Shown in pieces: positions 1-7,727 of a stretch of 38,138 nucleotides of DNA. Within the stretch, counting starts at the first letter, position 1; the number at the start of each line of letters is the position of its first letter. This stretch comes from Puniceicoccales bacterium (GTDB lineage Bacteria > Verrucomicrobiota > Verrucomicrobiia > Opitutales > JAIRKQ01): assembly GCA_031289835.1 (NCBI GenBank), contig JAITOW010000007.1:1-38138 (forward strand), given 5' to 3'. The notes under the pieces were generated by a model. The model was not told where the DNA came from and made no database searches. It worked only from the letters and a program-made list of their open reading frames with translations. The position numbers and the translations under genes are program-made.

Positions 1-88
1 ATCGTTTTCCTCGGAACGATGCCTACAATTCCGGTGCACGAGTGTGCAGGCGGTTGAGCGGAGGAGACAGTTTTCAGTAACATCGCAC

Positions 89-384
89 TCATTTTGAGGG
101 CCGGAATTTTCCCCTGGCAAGTACACATAATTCATGAAATTTTTCATTGATTGTTTCGGACGTGCAATCGGAATGGGAAATGGAGTCAATTTTCGGGGCG
201 AATGATCGATGGCGTGTGCCTTCGCGAGTATCACGTCTAACGGCAACTTTCAAGAGCTCCTTGCCCAAATATTGCACAAAAAACTCTCCCATTGCCTTTG
301 CCAAATGCGAAAAAAAGCCGGCACAACTAGATATTGACCAAATCGCCCCCGTATGCCCTCTGTACCAAATAACTCTCCTGCCAC
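89..384 (-). pseudogene. glmM: N-terminal remnant of phosphoglucosamine mutase, frameshifted
   Basis: Read on the minus strand from a GTG at 384, the translation begins with the GlmM hallmark LFGTEGIRGRFG, the conserved N-terminus of this enzyme, which converts glucosamine-6-P to glucosamine-1-P for peptidoglycan and LPS precursors. The frame breaks in a run of seven A at 310-316 (T on the coding strand). The next frame continues with a plausible GlmM segment (HLAKAMGEFF, then RRDTRE near 221-240). One added T in the run would rejoin the two. After RDTRE the similarity stops, the second frame ends at 89, and I see no GlmM catalytic serine region in any frame down to base 1. About 50 of the usual roughly 450 residues are left. 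The rest of 1-500 shows no other gene. A sequencing error could explain the frameshift but not the missing remainder. A working copy is presumably elsewhere. Confidence 0.6.
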
Positions 385-500
385 ATTATTATAATGGCTG
401 ATTCCTTCACAATGGCAACCATTTGGTGTGCGCAACGGGGGGAGAACTCCGAAATTTTCACCGGACTCCCGAGGTAAAACTTTGATGAATTGTGTGATCC

Positions 501-590
501 GGAGAGATGGCAGAGTGGCTTAACGCGCCGGTCTTGAAAACTGAAGTGCCGGCAACGGTACCGTGGGTTCGAATCCCTCTCTTTGCGCCA
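501..590 (+). tRNA. tRNA-Ser (anticodon UGA)
   Basis: This is a class II tRNA of 90 bases with the anticodon loop CTTGAAA, giving anticodon UGA. It has a long variable arm (GTGCCG paired with CGGTAC around GCAA), the T loop TTCGAAT and an encoded CCA. Several stems are imperfect: G2:G71 is mismatched in the acceptor stem, position 27:43 is C-A, and the T stem has a U-U pair. It should read serine UCN codons. It may be functional or decaying, and it lies beside the broken glmM fragment. Confidence 0.85.
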
Positions 591-662
591 CATGCCCATG
601 ATTGCGCCATTGACAGGCGATATTCTCCTTGACAAAATTAGTATTTCTGCCATCGAAACCCT

Positions 663-2018
663 ATGAATATGCAGCACATAGAGTTATTGATGGGCACCGT
701 TTCCAGAATCGTCTGGGGCTGGCCATTGATTACATTTCTATTGGCGGTGGGATTTTACTTTTCATACAAGCTGAAAGTGCTGAAGTTCTCGCGGCTGAAG
801 CTGTCCGTAAAGTACATCCTTGAAAGGGAAAACGGCCAGGGAGACATTTCCATTTTTGCGGCCCTATGTACCGCCCTATCGGCAACATTGGGCACGGGTA
901 GCATAGTTGGCATGGCGGTGGCCATTACCGTGGGTGGCCCCGGGGCACTTTTTTGGCTATGGGTATCTTCCATTTTTAGTTTTGCCACAAAATATGCCGA
1001 AGGGGTTTTAGCCATAAAATACAGGCAAATCGGCACAGACGGCAGCGTTTCCGGTGGACCGATGTATTACATTAGAAACGGCCTGAAAAACACTGCGCTG
1101 GCAAATGCATTTGCACTTTTCGGCATGATCACAACTTTGATTGGCACGGGAACGTTGGTACAAAGCAATTCAATTGTGGTGGCTTTCAGCTCATTTGGCA
1201 TTCACCATTCCGTTTCCACAATTGTCCTCACGGTAATCGTGGCTGCAGTAACCATCGGCGGATTGCAGCGAATTGCGGCGGTTTCGGAGAAAATTGTTCC
1301 CCTGATGACCATATTTTATATCGGCGCTGCAATCATTGTGCTGCTGATCAACTGTTCCAAAATACCCCATTTATTCCGCTTGATATTACATAGTGCCTTT
1401 GCGCCAAAGTCAATCCTAGGAGCGGGAGCGGGAATAACGACCATGATCGCGGCCAGCGTGGGCGTGAGCCGTGGAATTTACTCCCATGAAGCAGGGTTAG
1501 GCAGTGCGGCGATTGCAGCGGCGGCAGCAAAAACCAATTCTCCCGTGAAGCAGGGGTTTGTGTCCATGGCGGGGGCACTGCTCAGCGTGATCATTTGCAC
1601 CATGACCGCCCTGGTAATACTGGTCACGTGCGGCGATACCCTACTCACCGGTACGCAAACACTGGAGGGCGTAAGGCTAACATCCCATGCTTTTGGACAA
1701 GGATTGGGCATAGCTTGGATCGGAAAATATGTGGTAAACCTCAGTTTAATATTGTTTGCGTTTACAACCATTATTGGGTGGAACTACTATGGAGAAAAAT
1801 GCACACAATATATCTTCGGCGATAAATCCGTGTTTCCCTACAAAATCATCTTTATACTGTTCGTTGCCATTGGACCGTTTTTCAAGATCAACGCCGTGTT
1901 TGCCCTGGCAGACATCGTAATGGGCTTCATGGCCATACCAAATTTGATAGGTCTAATAGGCCTAAGAAAGGCAGTTATTGGCGAAACGGAAGCATTTTTC
2001 TCTTGCTCAAACAAATGA
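663..2018 (+). CDS. Sodium:alanine/glycine symporter (AGCS family)
   Basis: This 451-residue integral membrane protein matches the AGCS (AlsT/DagA) family, which imports alanine or glycine with sodium. The sequence shows about ten hydrophobic helices, the family segment TLGTGSIVGMA near residues 81-91, GGPGALFWLWV near 95-105 and GGPMYYIRNG near 136-145. Its length is normal for the family. The ATG at 663 has no clear Shine-Dalgarno motif. It lies alone between tRNA-Ser and tRNA-Val, so it is probably monocistronic. The exact substrate (alanine, glycine or another small amino acid) cannot be told from sequence. Confidence 0.9.
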   Translation: MNMQHIELLMGTVSRIVWGWPLITFLLAVGFYFSYKLKVLKFSRLKLSVKYILERENGQGDISIFAALCTALSATLGTGSIVGMAVAITVGGPGALFWLWVSSIFSFATKYAEGVLAIKYRQIGTDGSVSGGPMYYIRNGLKNTALANAFALFGMITTLIGTGTLVQSNSIVVAFSSFGIHHSVSTIVLTVIVAAVTIGGLQRIAAVSEKIVPLMTIFYIGAAIIVLLINCSKIPHLFRLILHSAFAPKSILGAGAGITTMIAASVGVSRGIYSHEAGLGSAAIAAAAAKTNSPVKQGFVSMAGALLSVIICTMTALVILVTCGDTLLTGTQTLEGVRLTSHAFGQGLGIAWIGKYVVNLSLILFAFTTIIGWNYYGEKCTQYIFGDKSVFPYKIIFILFVAIGPFFKINAVFALADIVMGFMAIPNLIGLIGLRKAVIGETEAFFSCSNK

Positions 2019-2058
2019 CATGGCTTTGGCAAAATATCAACTGAATTCACCCTACGGA

Positions 2059-2084
2059 TCAGGGGAAGAGGTCTAGTTCCCTGA
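2059..2084 (+). other. Hairpin downstream of the symporter gene
   Basis: TCAGGGGAA at 2059-2067 pairs with TTCCCTGA at 2077-2084, giving eight pairs with one bulged G around a 9-base loop, 41 bases after the symporter stop codon. No T run follows, so it is not a canonical intrinsic terminator. It could protect a 3' end. Apart from this hairpin and the putative promoter before tRNA-Val, I see nothing in 2019-2288. Confidence 0.3.
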
Positions 2085-2240
2085 CAAATAGCAGCGGCAT
2101 TGGAAGCAAAGGGGAAGTATAAAAGTAAAAAAACAGAAAAATTTTCCACTTAAATGATTCGCCAATCTTAAATTCGGCAGAAAATTAACGGACAAAATTA
2201 CTTGCCAAGGGGCATGATTACAAAAATTTTTCGTGAAAAG

Positions 2241-2266
2241 ACTTGCATTTCGATTGCTTATACTTT
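2241..2266 (+). promoter_or_regulatory. Putative promoter of the tRNA-Val / rpsU transcript
   Basis: TATACT at 2259-2264 is a good -10 hexamer preceded by TGC, as in extended -10 promoters. It lies 24 bases before tRNA-Val, the right distance for a short leader. No good -35 box stands at the usual spacing (TTGCAT at 2243 is too close), so the call rests on the -10 element and its position. Confidence 0.35.
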
Positions 2267-2288
2267 TGTGTATGGGGGATTTCCTTGT

Positions 2289-2365
2289 GGGGAATTAGCT
2301 CAGTTGGTTAGAGCATCAGCATGACACGCTGGGGGTCACTGGTTCGAGTCCAGTATTTCCCACCA
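2289..2365 (+). tRNA. tRNA-Val (anticodon GAC)
   Basis: This is a standard 77-base cloverleaf. The acceptor GGGGAAT pairs with ATTTCCC with one G-U pair. The anticodon stem TCAGC/GCTGG closes loop ATGACAC, giving anticodon GAC. The T arm is ACTGG-TTCGAGT-CCAGT, and CCA is encoded at 2363-2365. It lies only 22 bases before rpsU and is probably co-transcribed with it. Confidence 0.95.
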
Positions 2366-2387
2366 TGCAAATCGAAGGAGGTGATTT

Positions 2388-2588
2388 ATGTCGATAGTTA
2401 TTCCAGTGCGTAGGGGCGAAACGGTCGATAAGGCGCTCAGGCGTCTTAAAAAAAGACTCGACCGTGAGGGAACTTTGCGCGATGTACGCGATAAGCGGTA
2501 TTTTGAAAAACCATGTTTGAAGCGCCGTAGAAAGGAAAAGATGGCCAAGTTTGCAAATTTTTTGCGTCTGCGCAATGAAAGCATGTGA
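2388..2588 (+). CDS. rpsU: 30S ribosomal protein S21
   Basis: This small basic protein of 66 residues begins with MSIVIPVRRGETVDKALRRL and continues with KKRLDREGTLRD and a lysine/arginine-rich stretch, as in S21, which helps the 30S subunit engage mRNA near the anti-Shine-Dalgarno end of 16S rRNA. The start is supported by AAGGAGGTGATT just before the ATG, the strongest Shine-Dalgarno sequence in the window. It follows tRNA-Val by 22 bases and precedes rpmF by 65 bases. Confidence 0.95.
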   Translation: MSIVIPVRRGETVDKALRRLKKRLDREGTLRDVRDKRYFEKPCLKRRRKEKMAKFANFLRLRNESM

Positions 2589-2653
2589 TCTTTATTTACC
2601 GATCGTGATAGTCAGATCGATCCAGCGATTTAAATTTATCCAAAAATTATAAA

Positions 2654-2833
2654 ATGGGACAACCAAAACGTAAACAGTCTAAGCAGAGAAGTCGAAAGCG
2701 CCGTGGAGCAAACAGGTTTGAGGCTTTTCAGCTCTCAAAAGATCCAGCTTCGGGGTCTCTGTTCATGCCACATCATGTAAACCCTGAAACGGGGATGTAT
2801 CGCGGCAGGCAAGTAATTGAAATTGAGAAATAG
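2654..2833 (+). CDS. rpmF: 50S ribosomal protein L32
   Basis: This 59-residue basic protein starts MGQPKRKQSKQRSRKRRGAN and ends with HHVNPETGMYRGRQVIEI, matching the L32 pattern of a positively charged N-terminus and a C-terminal YRGRxVI. It has no cysteines, so it is the zinc-independent form. It sits directly before plsX and fabH, the classic rpmF-plsX-fabH cluster, which supports the call. No Shine-Dalgarno motif is visible before the ATG at 2654. Confidence 0.92.
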   Translation: MGQPKRKQSKQRSRKRRGANRFEAFQLSKDPASGSLFMPHHVNPETGMYRGRQVIEIEK

Positions 2834-2856
2834 TTTCAGTTCAAACATTCGCCGAA

Positions 2857-3909
2857 ATGGACGGACATTCTGACGACACCACGGTAGCGGTGGATGTTAT
2901 GGGTGCGGACAATGGGGTTAGCGTGTTTGTCCGTGGTGTTGTATACGCAGCTAAAAATTTTCCAAGTGAGCTTGGAAATATAGTTTTGGTTGGCCACGGG
3001 GATGAAATAGGTCGCGCAGTTTCCGAAAATAAACTGGAAAAATTTTTTAAAAAGATAAACATTGTCCACGCTTCCCAGGAGGTGGAAATGACGGATAAAC
3101 CAATATCGGCCTTGCGCAGCAAGAAGGATTCTTCGATGTTTCGTGCCATTGAGCTTGTTAAGGATGGTTACGCCGACGGAATGCTAAGCTGCGGGAACAC
3201 CGGTTGTTTGATGGCCGGTGGTGCGCTCAAATTGCGCACGATGCCAGGTATAGATCGCCCGGCGCTGTGCACCATGATCCCGGCTCCGGATTATGCATTT
3301 GCACTGATAGATGTGGGAGCAAATCCATCTTCGACCGCCAAAAATCTCGTCCACAATGCCGTACTAGGTTCGCATTATTTTAAAACTGTCACAAACGTTG
3401 AAAACCCGCGAATCGGCCTATTGACCATAGGAACCGAGGAAGGCAAGGGAAGCGATTTGGTATGCGAAGCTCACAGATTGCTAAAACTCGCCTCCAAGGA
3501 AATAAATTATAGTGGCCTCATTGAAGGATTCCAACTATTTGACGGCACAGTCGATGTCGTGGTTTGCGATGGGTTCGTAGGAAACATATTGTTAAAGAGT
3601 GTGGAAGCCATGGCTAAAACGATCAAGGCGTACATTCGGAGAGAGATCAGAAAAAATCCGCTACGGATGCTCGGCGCCGTGCTCGCCAGTGGCGCGTTCC
3701 TTGACATCAAAAAGCAGTTGAACCCTGACAAATTTAATGGAGCGCCATTTTTGGGATTAAACGGGACCATAATAAAATCGCACGGATCAAGCTCGGTGGA
3801 AGGGATTTCCAGCGCGCTGAGGTTGGCATGTAAAACGGCACGGGCATCGAAATTTGGGGCCCTAAGCGAAGTCATAAAACGCGTAAACTTAGCAATAAAC
3901 CAGGTATGA
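2857..3909 (+). CDS. plsX: Phosphate acyltransferase PlsX
   Basis: PlsX converts acyl-ACP to acyl-phosphate, the acyl donor for PlsY in phospholipid synthesis, and acts at the inner face of the membrane. The 350-residue product has the family N-terminus VAVDVMGADNG, the segment MLSCGNTGCLMAGG near residue 110, ALIDVGANPSS near 150 and the late VVCDGFVGNILLK and FLGLNGTIIKSHGSS blocks. The first ATG gives a short extra N-terminus of about ten residues. The stop overlaps the fabH start as ATGA, indicating coupled translation in the rpmF-plsX-fabH operon. Confidence 0.95.
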   Translation: MDGHSDDTTVAVDVMGADNGVSVFVRGVVYAAKNFPSELGNIVLVGHGDEIGRAVSENKLEKFFKKINIVHASQEVEMTDKPISALRSKKDSSMFRAIELVKDGYADGMLSCGNTGCLMAGGALKLRTMPGIDRPALCTMIPAPDYAFALIDVGANPSSTAKNLVHNAVLGSHYFKTVTNVENPRIGLLTIGTEEGKGSDLVCEAHRLLKLASKEINYSGLIEGFQLFDGTVDVVVCDGFVGNILLKSVEAMAKTIKAYIRREIRKNPLRMLGAVLASGAFLDIKKQLNPDKFNGAPFLGLNGTIIKSHGSSSVEGISSALRLACKTARASKFGALSEVIKRVNLAINQV

Positions 3910-4901
3910 AGCAAGATACAGAATGCATTATTATAAGGGGCATTGGTTCGTATGTTCCGGAGCGGGTGTTGACAAACGATGACCTGAGCAAGATTGTCGA
4001 CACATCCGACGAATGGATCCGCACGCGCACGGGAATAGGGGAGAGACGCATAGCGGCGGATGACGAAGCAACCTCGGATCTATGCGTACAAGCAGCTCAA
4101 CGGGCCATCGAAGATGCAAAACTTAGCCAAGATGACATCGATCTTATCATCCTCGGAACACTCTCACCGGACATGCTCACTCCAGCAACGGCTATGTTTG
4201 TCCAGCATAAGCTCGGCATAAAGAACATTCCCTGCTTCGATTTCAGCGCGGCGTGCACCGGTTTTCAGTACGGACTCGAAATCGCGAGAACAATGCTGTT
4301 AAATTCAAAGTACAAAAATATTTTGCTGATATGTGGGGACAAATTGTCTGCAATGACCGACTGGGAGGATAGGGCCACATGCATTCTGTTTGCCGATGGC
4401 GCAGGGGCCGTCGTTTTGTCGCGGGAACCGGGAGATCAACCCGGCATAGTCGACGTTTTGATCGGCTCAAACGGAAAATATACTGACATTTTAAACGTTC
4501 CTGCCGGAGGTTCACGGGAACCTACCAGTGAACAAACCGTCCACGAACGGAAGCACTATTTGAAAATGGATGGGCGCGAAGTTTTCCGGCTCGCCGTGCA
4601 AAAAATGGGAGAATCCGCGGGGGAAATGTTGCGGCGCAACAACCTCAAAATCAGCGACATAAGTCATGTTGTAACGCATCAGGCTAACATCCGAATAATG
4701 GACGCGATAGCCGATCGACTGCACATTCCCCAAGAAAAAATGCGCATCATTTTGGACAAGTTTGGAAACACATCGGCTTCTTCGATCATACTGGCCATCG
4801 ACCACTACAAAAAGTGCGGAATAATTTTACGGGGAGAATTAATTTTAACCGTTGGTTTCGGTGCTGGGTTGACATGGGGATCAGCGATCATAAGGTTGTA
4901 G
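3906..4901 (+). CDS. fabH: 3-oxoacyl-ACP synthase III
   Basis: FabH condenses acetyl-CoA (or a branched acyl-CoA) with malonyl-ACP to start fatty acid synthesis. The 331-residue protein carries the thiolase-fold catalytic triad: Cys117 in SAACTGF, His258 in THQAN and Asn288 in GNTSASS. It also has the N-terminal ...VLTNDDL...DEWIRTRTGI block. All expected active-site residues are present and the length is normal. It overlaps plsX by four bases, and the TPR protein gene follows after 15 bases on the same strand. Confidence 0.96.
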   Translation: MKQDTECIIIRGIGSYVPERVLTNDDLSKIVDTSDEWIRTRTGIGERRIAADDEATSDLCVQAAQRAIEDAKLSQDDIDLIILGTLSPDMLTPATAMFVQHKLGIKNIPCFDFSAACTGFQYGLEIARTMLLNSKYKNILLICGDKLSAMTDWEDRATCILFADGAGAVVLSREPGDQPGIVDVLIGSNGKYTDILNVPAGGSREPTSEQTVHERKHYLKMDGREVFRLAVQKMGESAGEMLRRNNLKISDISHVVTHQANIRIMDAIADRLHIPQEKMRIILDKFGNTSASSIILAIDHYKKCGIILRGELILTVGFGAGLTWGSAIIRL

Positions 4902-4916
4902 CAAATCAAGGATATT

Positions 4917-6005
4917 ATGCGAAAATTTGCAAGTATATTTGCGTTAGTTTTTGTGACCTGTGCCCTGCGCGCTGAGTTACTATGGAACAGGCAGGACGGC
5001 TGGCACAGCGAATCAAATGACACCGTGAAGATCGAACCCAGTGATCTTGCCGCCTGCGAAATGATGAACAAAGCCCGATTGGAGCAGGAGGATGGTAGAA
5101 GCCAAACTGCGCTCAAAATTTACAACGATGTTTGCAAGCAACATGGCGGTTCCGTCTTTGCACCGGAAGCATATTACCAAATCGGAAAGATTCGCATGCA
5201 AAAGCGCCAATATAAACACGCATTCAAGGCCTTTGACACGATCATAACTAAATATCCCCGGTACTTCGGATTCAACAAAGTCGTTAGGGAGCAGTTTGAG
5301 TTGGCTACCCTGTTAAAAGGTGGTTCACGGCCCTATTATTTCGGCGTTATACCCGGATTCAAGGATTACGTATCGGCGGTGGAATTCTACGAAAGTATCA
5401 TCGAGCATGCGCCATATAACGAGTTAGCACCACTTGCCCTAGTAAATCTTGCCGAGCTCGCGCTAAAAGAAAAAAAGCCGGCCGAAGCCATTGATGCTTT
5501 GGATCGGCTGATCGACGGCTATCCGGACTCGGAGTACACTCCCAATGCCTATTTAAAGATCGCAGGCATCTATGCCGATCTTGTAAAAAGCGTGAAAAAT
5601 GACCAGGGAGCCACCTTGGAAGCCATGCATTACTATGAGGATTTTCTGATTCTATACCCGACCCATGAGCGCGTGGAGGAGGCTAAACACAAGTTAGATG
5701 AGATGAAAACTCAATTTGCCATGAGCAAGATTGACATGGGAGATTTTTACTTCCAATCGCGCAACAATCCAAAGGCCGCGATTATAATGTACAAGGAAGC
5801 GGTCAACAGCTACCCAGACTCTGAACCGGCTGCGTTGGCCAGCGAAAAAATTAGTTACATCAAAGCGGGTAATTTACCCAAGAAAACCCCCGTTGATTTC
5901 ATGTTTGGCAGATACAAGCGTCCCGCCGAAGAGCTATTTACGGAAAATATCACCTCCCAGGATAGCTTCACCGAAAGCTCAGAGGACGCTGCGCTGAAAG
6001 AATAA
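4917..6005 (+). CDS. BamD-like tetratricopeptide outer-membrane assembly protein
   Basis: The 362-residue product has a signal peptide (hydrophobic residues 5-17, possible cleavage after CALRA). TPR-like helical repeats follow from about residue 48 to 320, including ALKIYNDVCKQHGG...APEAYYQIGKI, with repeated YP turns such as KYPRY, GYPDSEYTP and SYPDSEP. This is the pattern of BamD/YfiO, which works with BamA in inserting outer-membrane barrels. The usual lipobox is not convincing (VTCA), so lipidation is doubtful. Context supports an envelope role: an LptE-like lipoprotein follows 5 bases later and bamA is in the same window. A general TPR periplasmic protein is the alternative. An AAGGA motif precedes the ATG. 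Confidence 0.7.
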   Translation: MRKFASIFALVFVTCALRAELLWNRQDGWHSESNDTVKIEPSDLAACEMMNKARLEQEDGRSQTALKIYNDVCKQHGGSVFAPEAYYQIGKIRMQKRQYKHAFKAFDTIITKYPRYFGFNKVVREQFELATLLKGGSRPYYFGVIPGFKDYVSAVEFYESIIEHAPYNELAPLALVNLAELALKEKKPAEAIDALDRLIDGYPDSEYTPNAYLKIAGIYADLVKSVKNDQGATLEAMHYYEDFLILYPTHERVEEAKHKLDEMKTQFAMSKIDMGDFYFQSRNNPKAAIIMYKEAVNSYPDSEPAALASEKISYIKAGNLPKKTPVDFMFGRYKRPAEELFTENITSQDSFTESSEDAALKE

Positions 6006-6010
6006 AGGAT

Positions 6011-6523
6011 ATGTGTAAAGCCTACGGGAAGCTAATTTCGGGCGTTTTTTCCTGCCTATTGCTGTGTGCTTGTGCACATTATCGCCCCGGAAATGGGTCC
6101 GAACTGCCCTTCAGGACCATATGCGTCGCTCCCGTGGGCAACAATTCCTTCGCTCCGCAGATGCAAACAATATTGAGTGCTCAAGTTCGGCAAAAATTGT
6201 CGCAACACCCGCACATTAAATTGGCAAATAATTCTAGCTCCGATGCGACACTAACGATCACGATAGTCCACTTTGGCCAATCCGTGGCAACGATAATGCC
6301 CAATGACAGTATTCGCGCAAAATCGTTCACCGTAAATGCGAAGGCAAATTGCTCACTATTCGACAATAAAAGAGGAGTGTATTTGTTTGAGAACTATATC
6401 GTTGAGGCAAACATAGATAGCCGCGCGGAGGGTGATTACCAGCACAACAAATCGCAGACGATTCCACAATTGTCCTTCAAACTTGCCGAAAAAATAATCG
6501 ATGCCGTCTGCAATCCATGGTAA
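6011..6523 (+). CDS. LptE-like LPS-assembly lipoprotein
   Basis: The 170-residue protein has a lipoprotein signal ending in LLLCAC, which predicts lipidation at Cys21. A small domain follows: FRTICVAPVGNNSFAPQMQ, then an alternating beta pattern, and a C-terminal helix. This matches the LptE family, the lipoprotein plug of the LptD translocon that places LPS in the outer membrane. The family is weakly conserved, so the call leans on signal, length and position after the BamD-like gene. AAGGA lies before the ATG. The 3' end overlaps rpe by seven bases. Confidence 0.65.
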   Translation: MCKAYGKLISGVFSCLLLCACAHYRPGNGSELPFRTICVAPVGNNSFAPQMQTILSAQVRQKLSQHPHIKLANNSSSDATLTITIVHFGQSVATIMPNDSIRAKSFTVNAKANCSLFDNKRGVYLFENYIVEANIDSRAEGDYQHNKSQTIPQLSFKLAEKIIDAVCNPW

Positions 6524-7152
6524 ACGTGGTTCTGGCGCCATCTATTTTGTCCTATGACAGCTGTGATTTGGTCGGTGGTGTAAAAATCATCGAAAGCAGT
6601 GGAGCGCGGTGGATACACGTCGATGTCATGGATGGACACTTCGTGGATAACATAAGTTTTGGGCCGAAATTGGTTTCGGATCTGCGCAAGCATACAAATT
6701 TATTTCTCGATGTTCACCTGATGCTCGAATACCCAAACAAATACGCAAAACGTTTTATACAAGCGGGTGCCGACGCAATAACAATTCATCAGGAGGCAAA
6801 TTGCGACGTCAGAGGTCAGCTGCGAATTATCAAGGAACACGGCTGCCTATGTGGCTTGGCCGTTAATCCGGAAACAGTGCCCAATTTTGAGTTAGTCCGA
6901 CTTGCGGATATTGTTTTAGCCATGGGAGTTTTTCCCGGTTTTGGGGGACAAAAGTTTATGCCTGAGGTGTGCAGCAAAATTTCTCTGCTACACAACTTTC
7001 GAAGTAGCAACAAATTATCGTATAAAATCTCCGTTGACGGAGGCATAAATGCGGACATTGCGAAAGATCTAGCATCGATCGGCATGGATATTATTGTATC
7101 CGGCTCAGCTTTTTTTTCAGATCCCCGCACATTCCAATTTTGCCTTAGCTAG
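6517..7152 (+). CDS. rpe: Ribulose-phosphate 3-epimerase
   Basis: Rpe interconverts ribulose-5-P and xylulose-5-P in the pentose phosphate pathway. The 211-residue TIM barrel has APSILSYD at the N-terminus, HVDVMDGHFV near residue 34 (metal and catalytic residues), DVHLMLEYP near 66, the phosphate loop PGFGGQKF near 140 and ISVDGGIN near 170. The segment before PGFGGQ reads MGVF rather than the common MSVN, a mild variation. It overlaps the LptE-like gene by seven bases and ends tail to tail with ribF, sharing four bases. Confidence 0.95.
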   Translation: MVNVVLAPSILSYDSCDLVGGVKIIESSGARWIHVDVMDGHFVDNISFGPKLVSDLRKHTNLFLDVHLMLEYPNKYAKRFIQAGADAITIHQEANCDVRGQLRIIKEHGCLCGLAVNPETVPNFELVRLADIVLAMGVFPGFGGQKFMPEVCSKISLLHNFRSSNKLSYKISVDGGINADIAKDLASIGMDIIVSGSAFFSDPRTFQFCLS

Positions 7153-7727
7153 CGAAATATTTCGCCTCCCAGCAATCTATTTGCAGCGATAAAGTCGCGC
7201 CCCTCGATCAGGGCCCGGATCCTTGAACTGCTGACTCGCTCTCCGCTCGCGCAAAATTCATCGGCAACGCGGAGGGCAATGTTACCATCACCGCAAAATT
7301 TTTGCAAAGATAACACGTCTCCCGCCCGATTATGGCCAAATTTGAAGTCAGAACCGACGCAAATTCCAGATAAAAACTGGAACTTCTTCCTTAAAAAATC
7401 AATAAATTTTTTATGTGAAATTGCGGCAAACTTCTCGTCGAAACATTGCTCAATGGCGTAGTGAACGCCGAGGCCGGCTAAAATTTCAAACTTTCGCTCG
7501 CTCGGCATGATTGCTTCTTTCCAATTTTTTGCGTAAAAATGCGTTGGATATGGCCAAAACGTGTACACGGCGACCACAGCTTCCACTTCATCGGCAAACT
7601 TTGCCGCCCGTTTCAACAAAAATCGATGGCCAACATGAACCCCATCGAATACACCGATGGCCAGAACGACTCTTTCCTCGGCCAATTCGGCAACCTTTTC
7701 ATCAAACGACGTCCGAATGATTTTCAT
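7149..7727 (-). CDS. ribF: FAD synthetase domain protein (RibF without the riboflavin kinase domain)
   Basis: The 192-residue product matches the N-terminal FMN adenylyltransferase half of RibF. It has AIGVFDGVHVGHRFLL near residues 23-38 (nucleotidyl-transferase HxGH motif), VYTFWPYPTHFY, then VGSDFKFGHNRAGD near 123-136 and SSSRIRALIEGRDFIAANRLLG at the C-terminus. Normal bifunctional RibF has about 300 residues. Here the stop comes right after the adenylyltransferase domain, so the C-terminal riboflavin kinase is absent and rpe occupies the DNA beyond. The stops of ribF and rpe share the palindrome CTAG. The gene is last in the nusA operon and starts one base after the truB stop. It probably makes FAD from FMN, with a separate kinase needed for FMN. 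Confidence 0.88.
   Translation of the reverse strand: MKIIRTSFDEKVAELAEERVVLAIGVFDGVHVGHRFLLKRAAKFADEVEAVVAVYTFWPYPTHFYAKNWKEAIMPSERKFEILAGLGVHYAIEQCFDEKFAAISHKKFIDFLRKKFQFLSGICVGSDFKFGHNRAGDVLSLQKFCGDGNIALRVADEFCASGERVSSSRIRALIEGRDFIAANRLLGGEIFR

Noticed and set aside
1..249. Stop-free minus-strand frame from 249 to 1
   Set aside because: It has no start and no similarity to GlmM or any other family I know, and it overlaps the decayed fragment, so chance is the simplest reading.
327..677. Minus-strand open frame across tRNA-Ser (116 residues)
   Set aside because: It is antisense to a tRNA and contains RDSNPRY-type sequence typical of spurious translations of tRNA genes.
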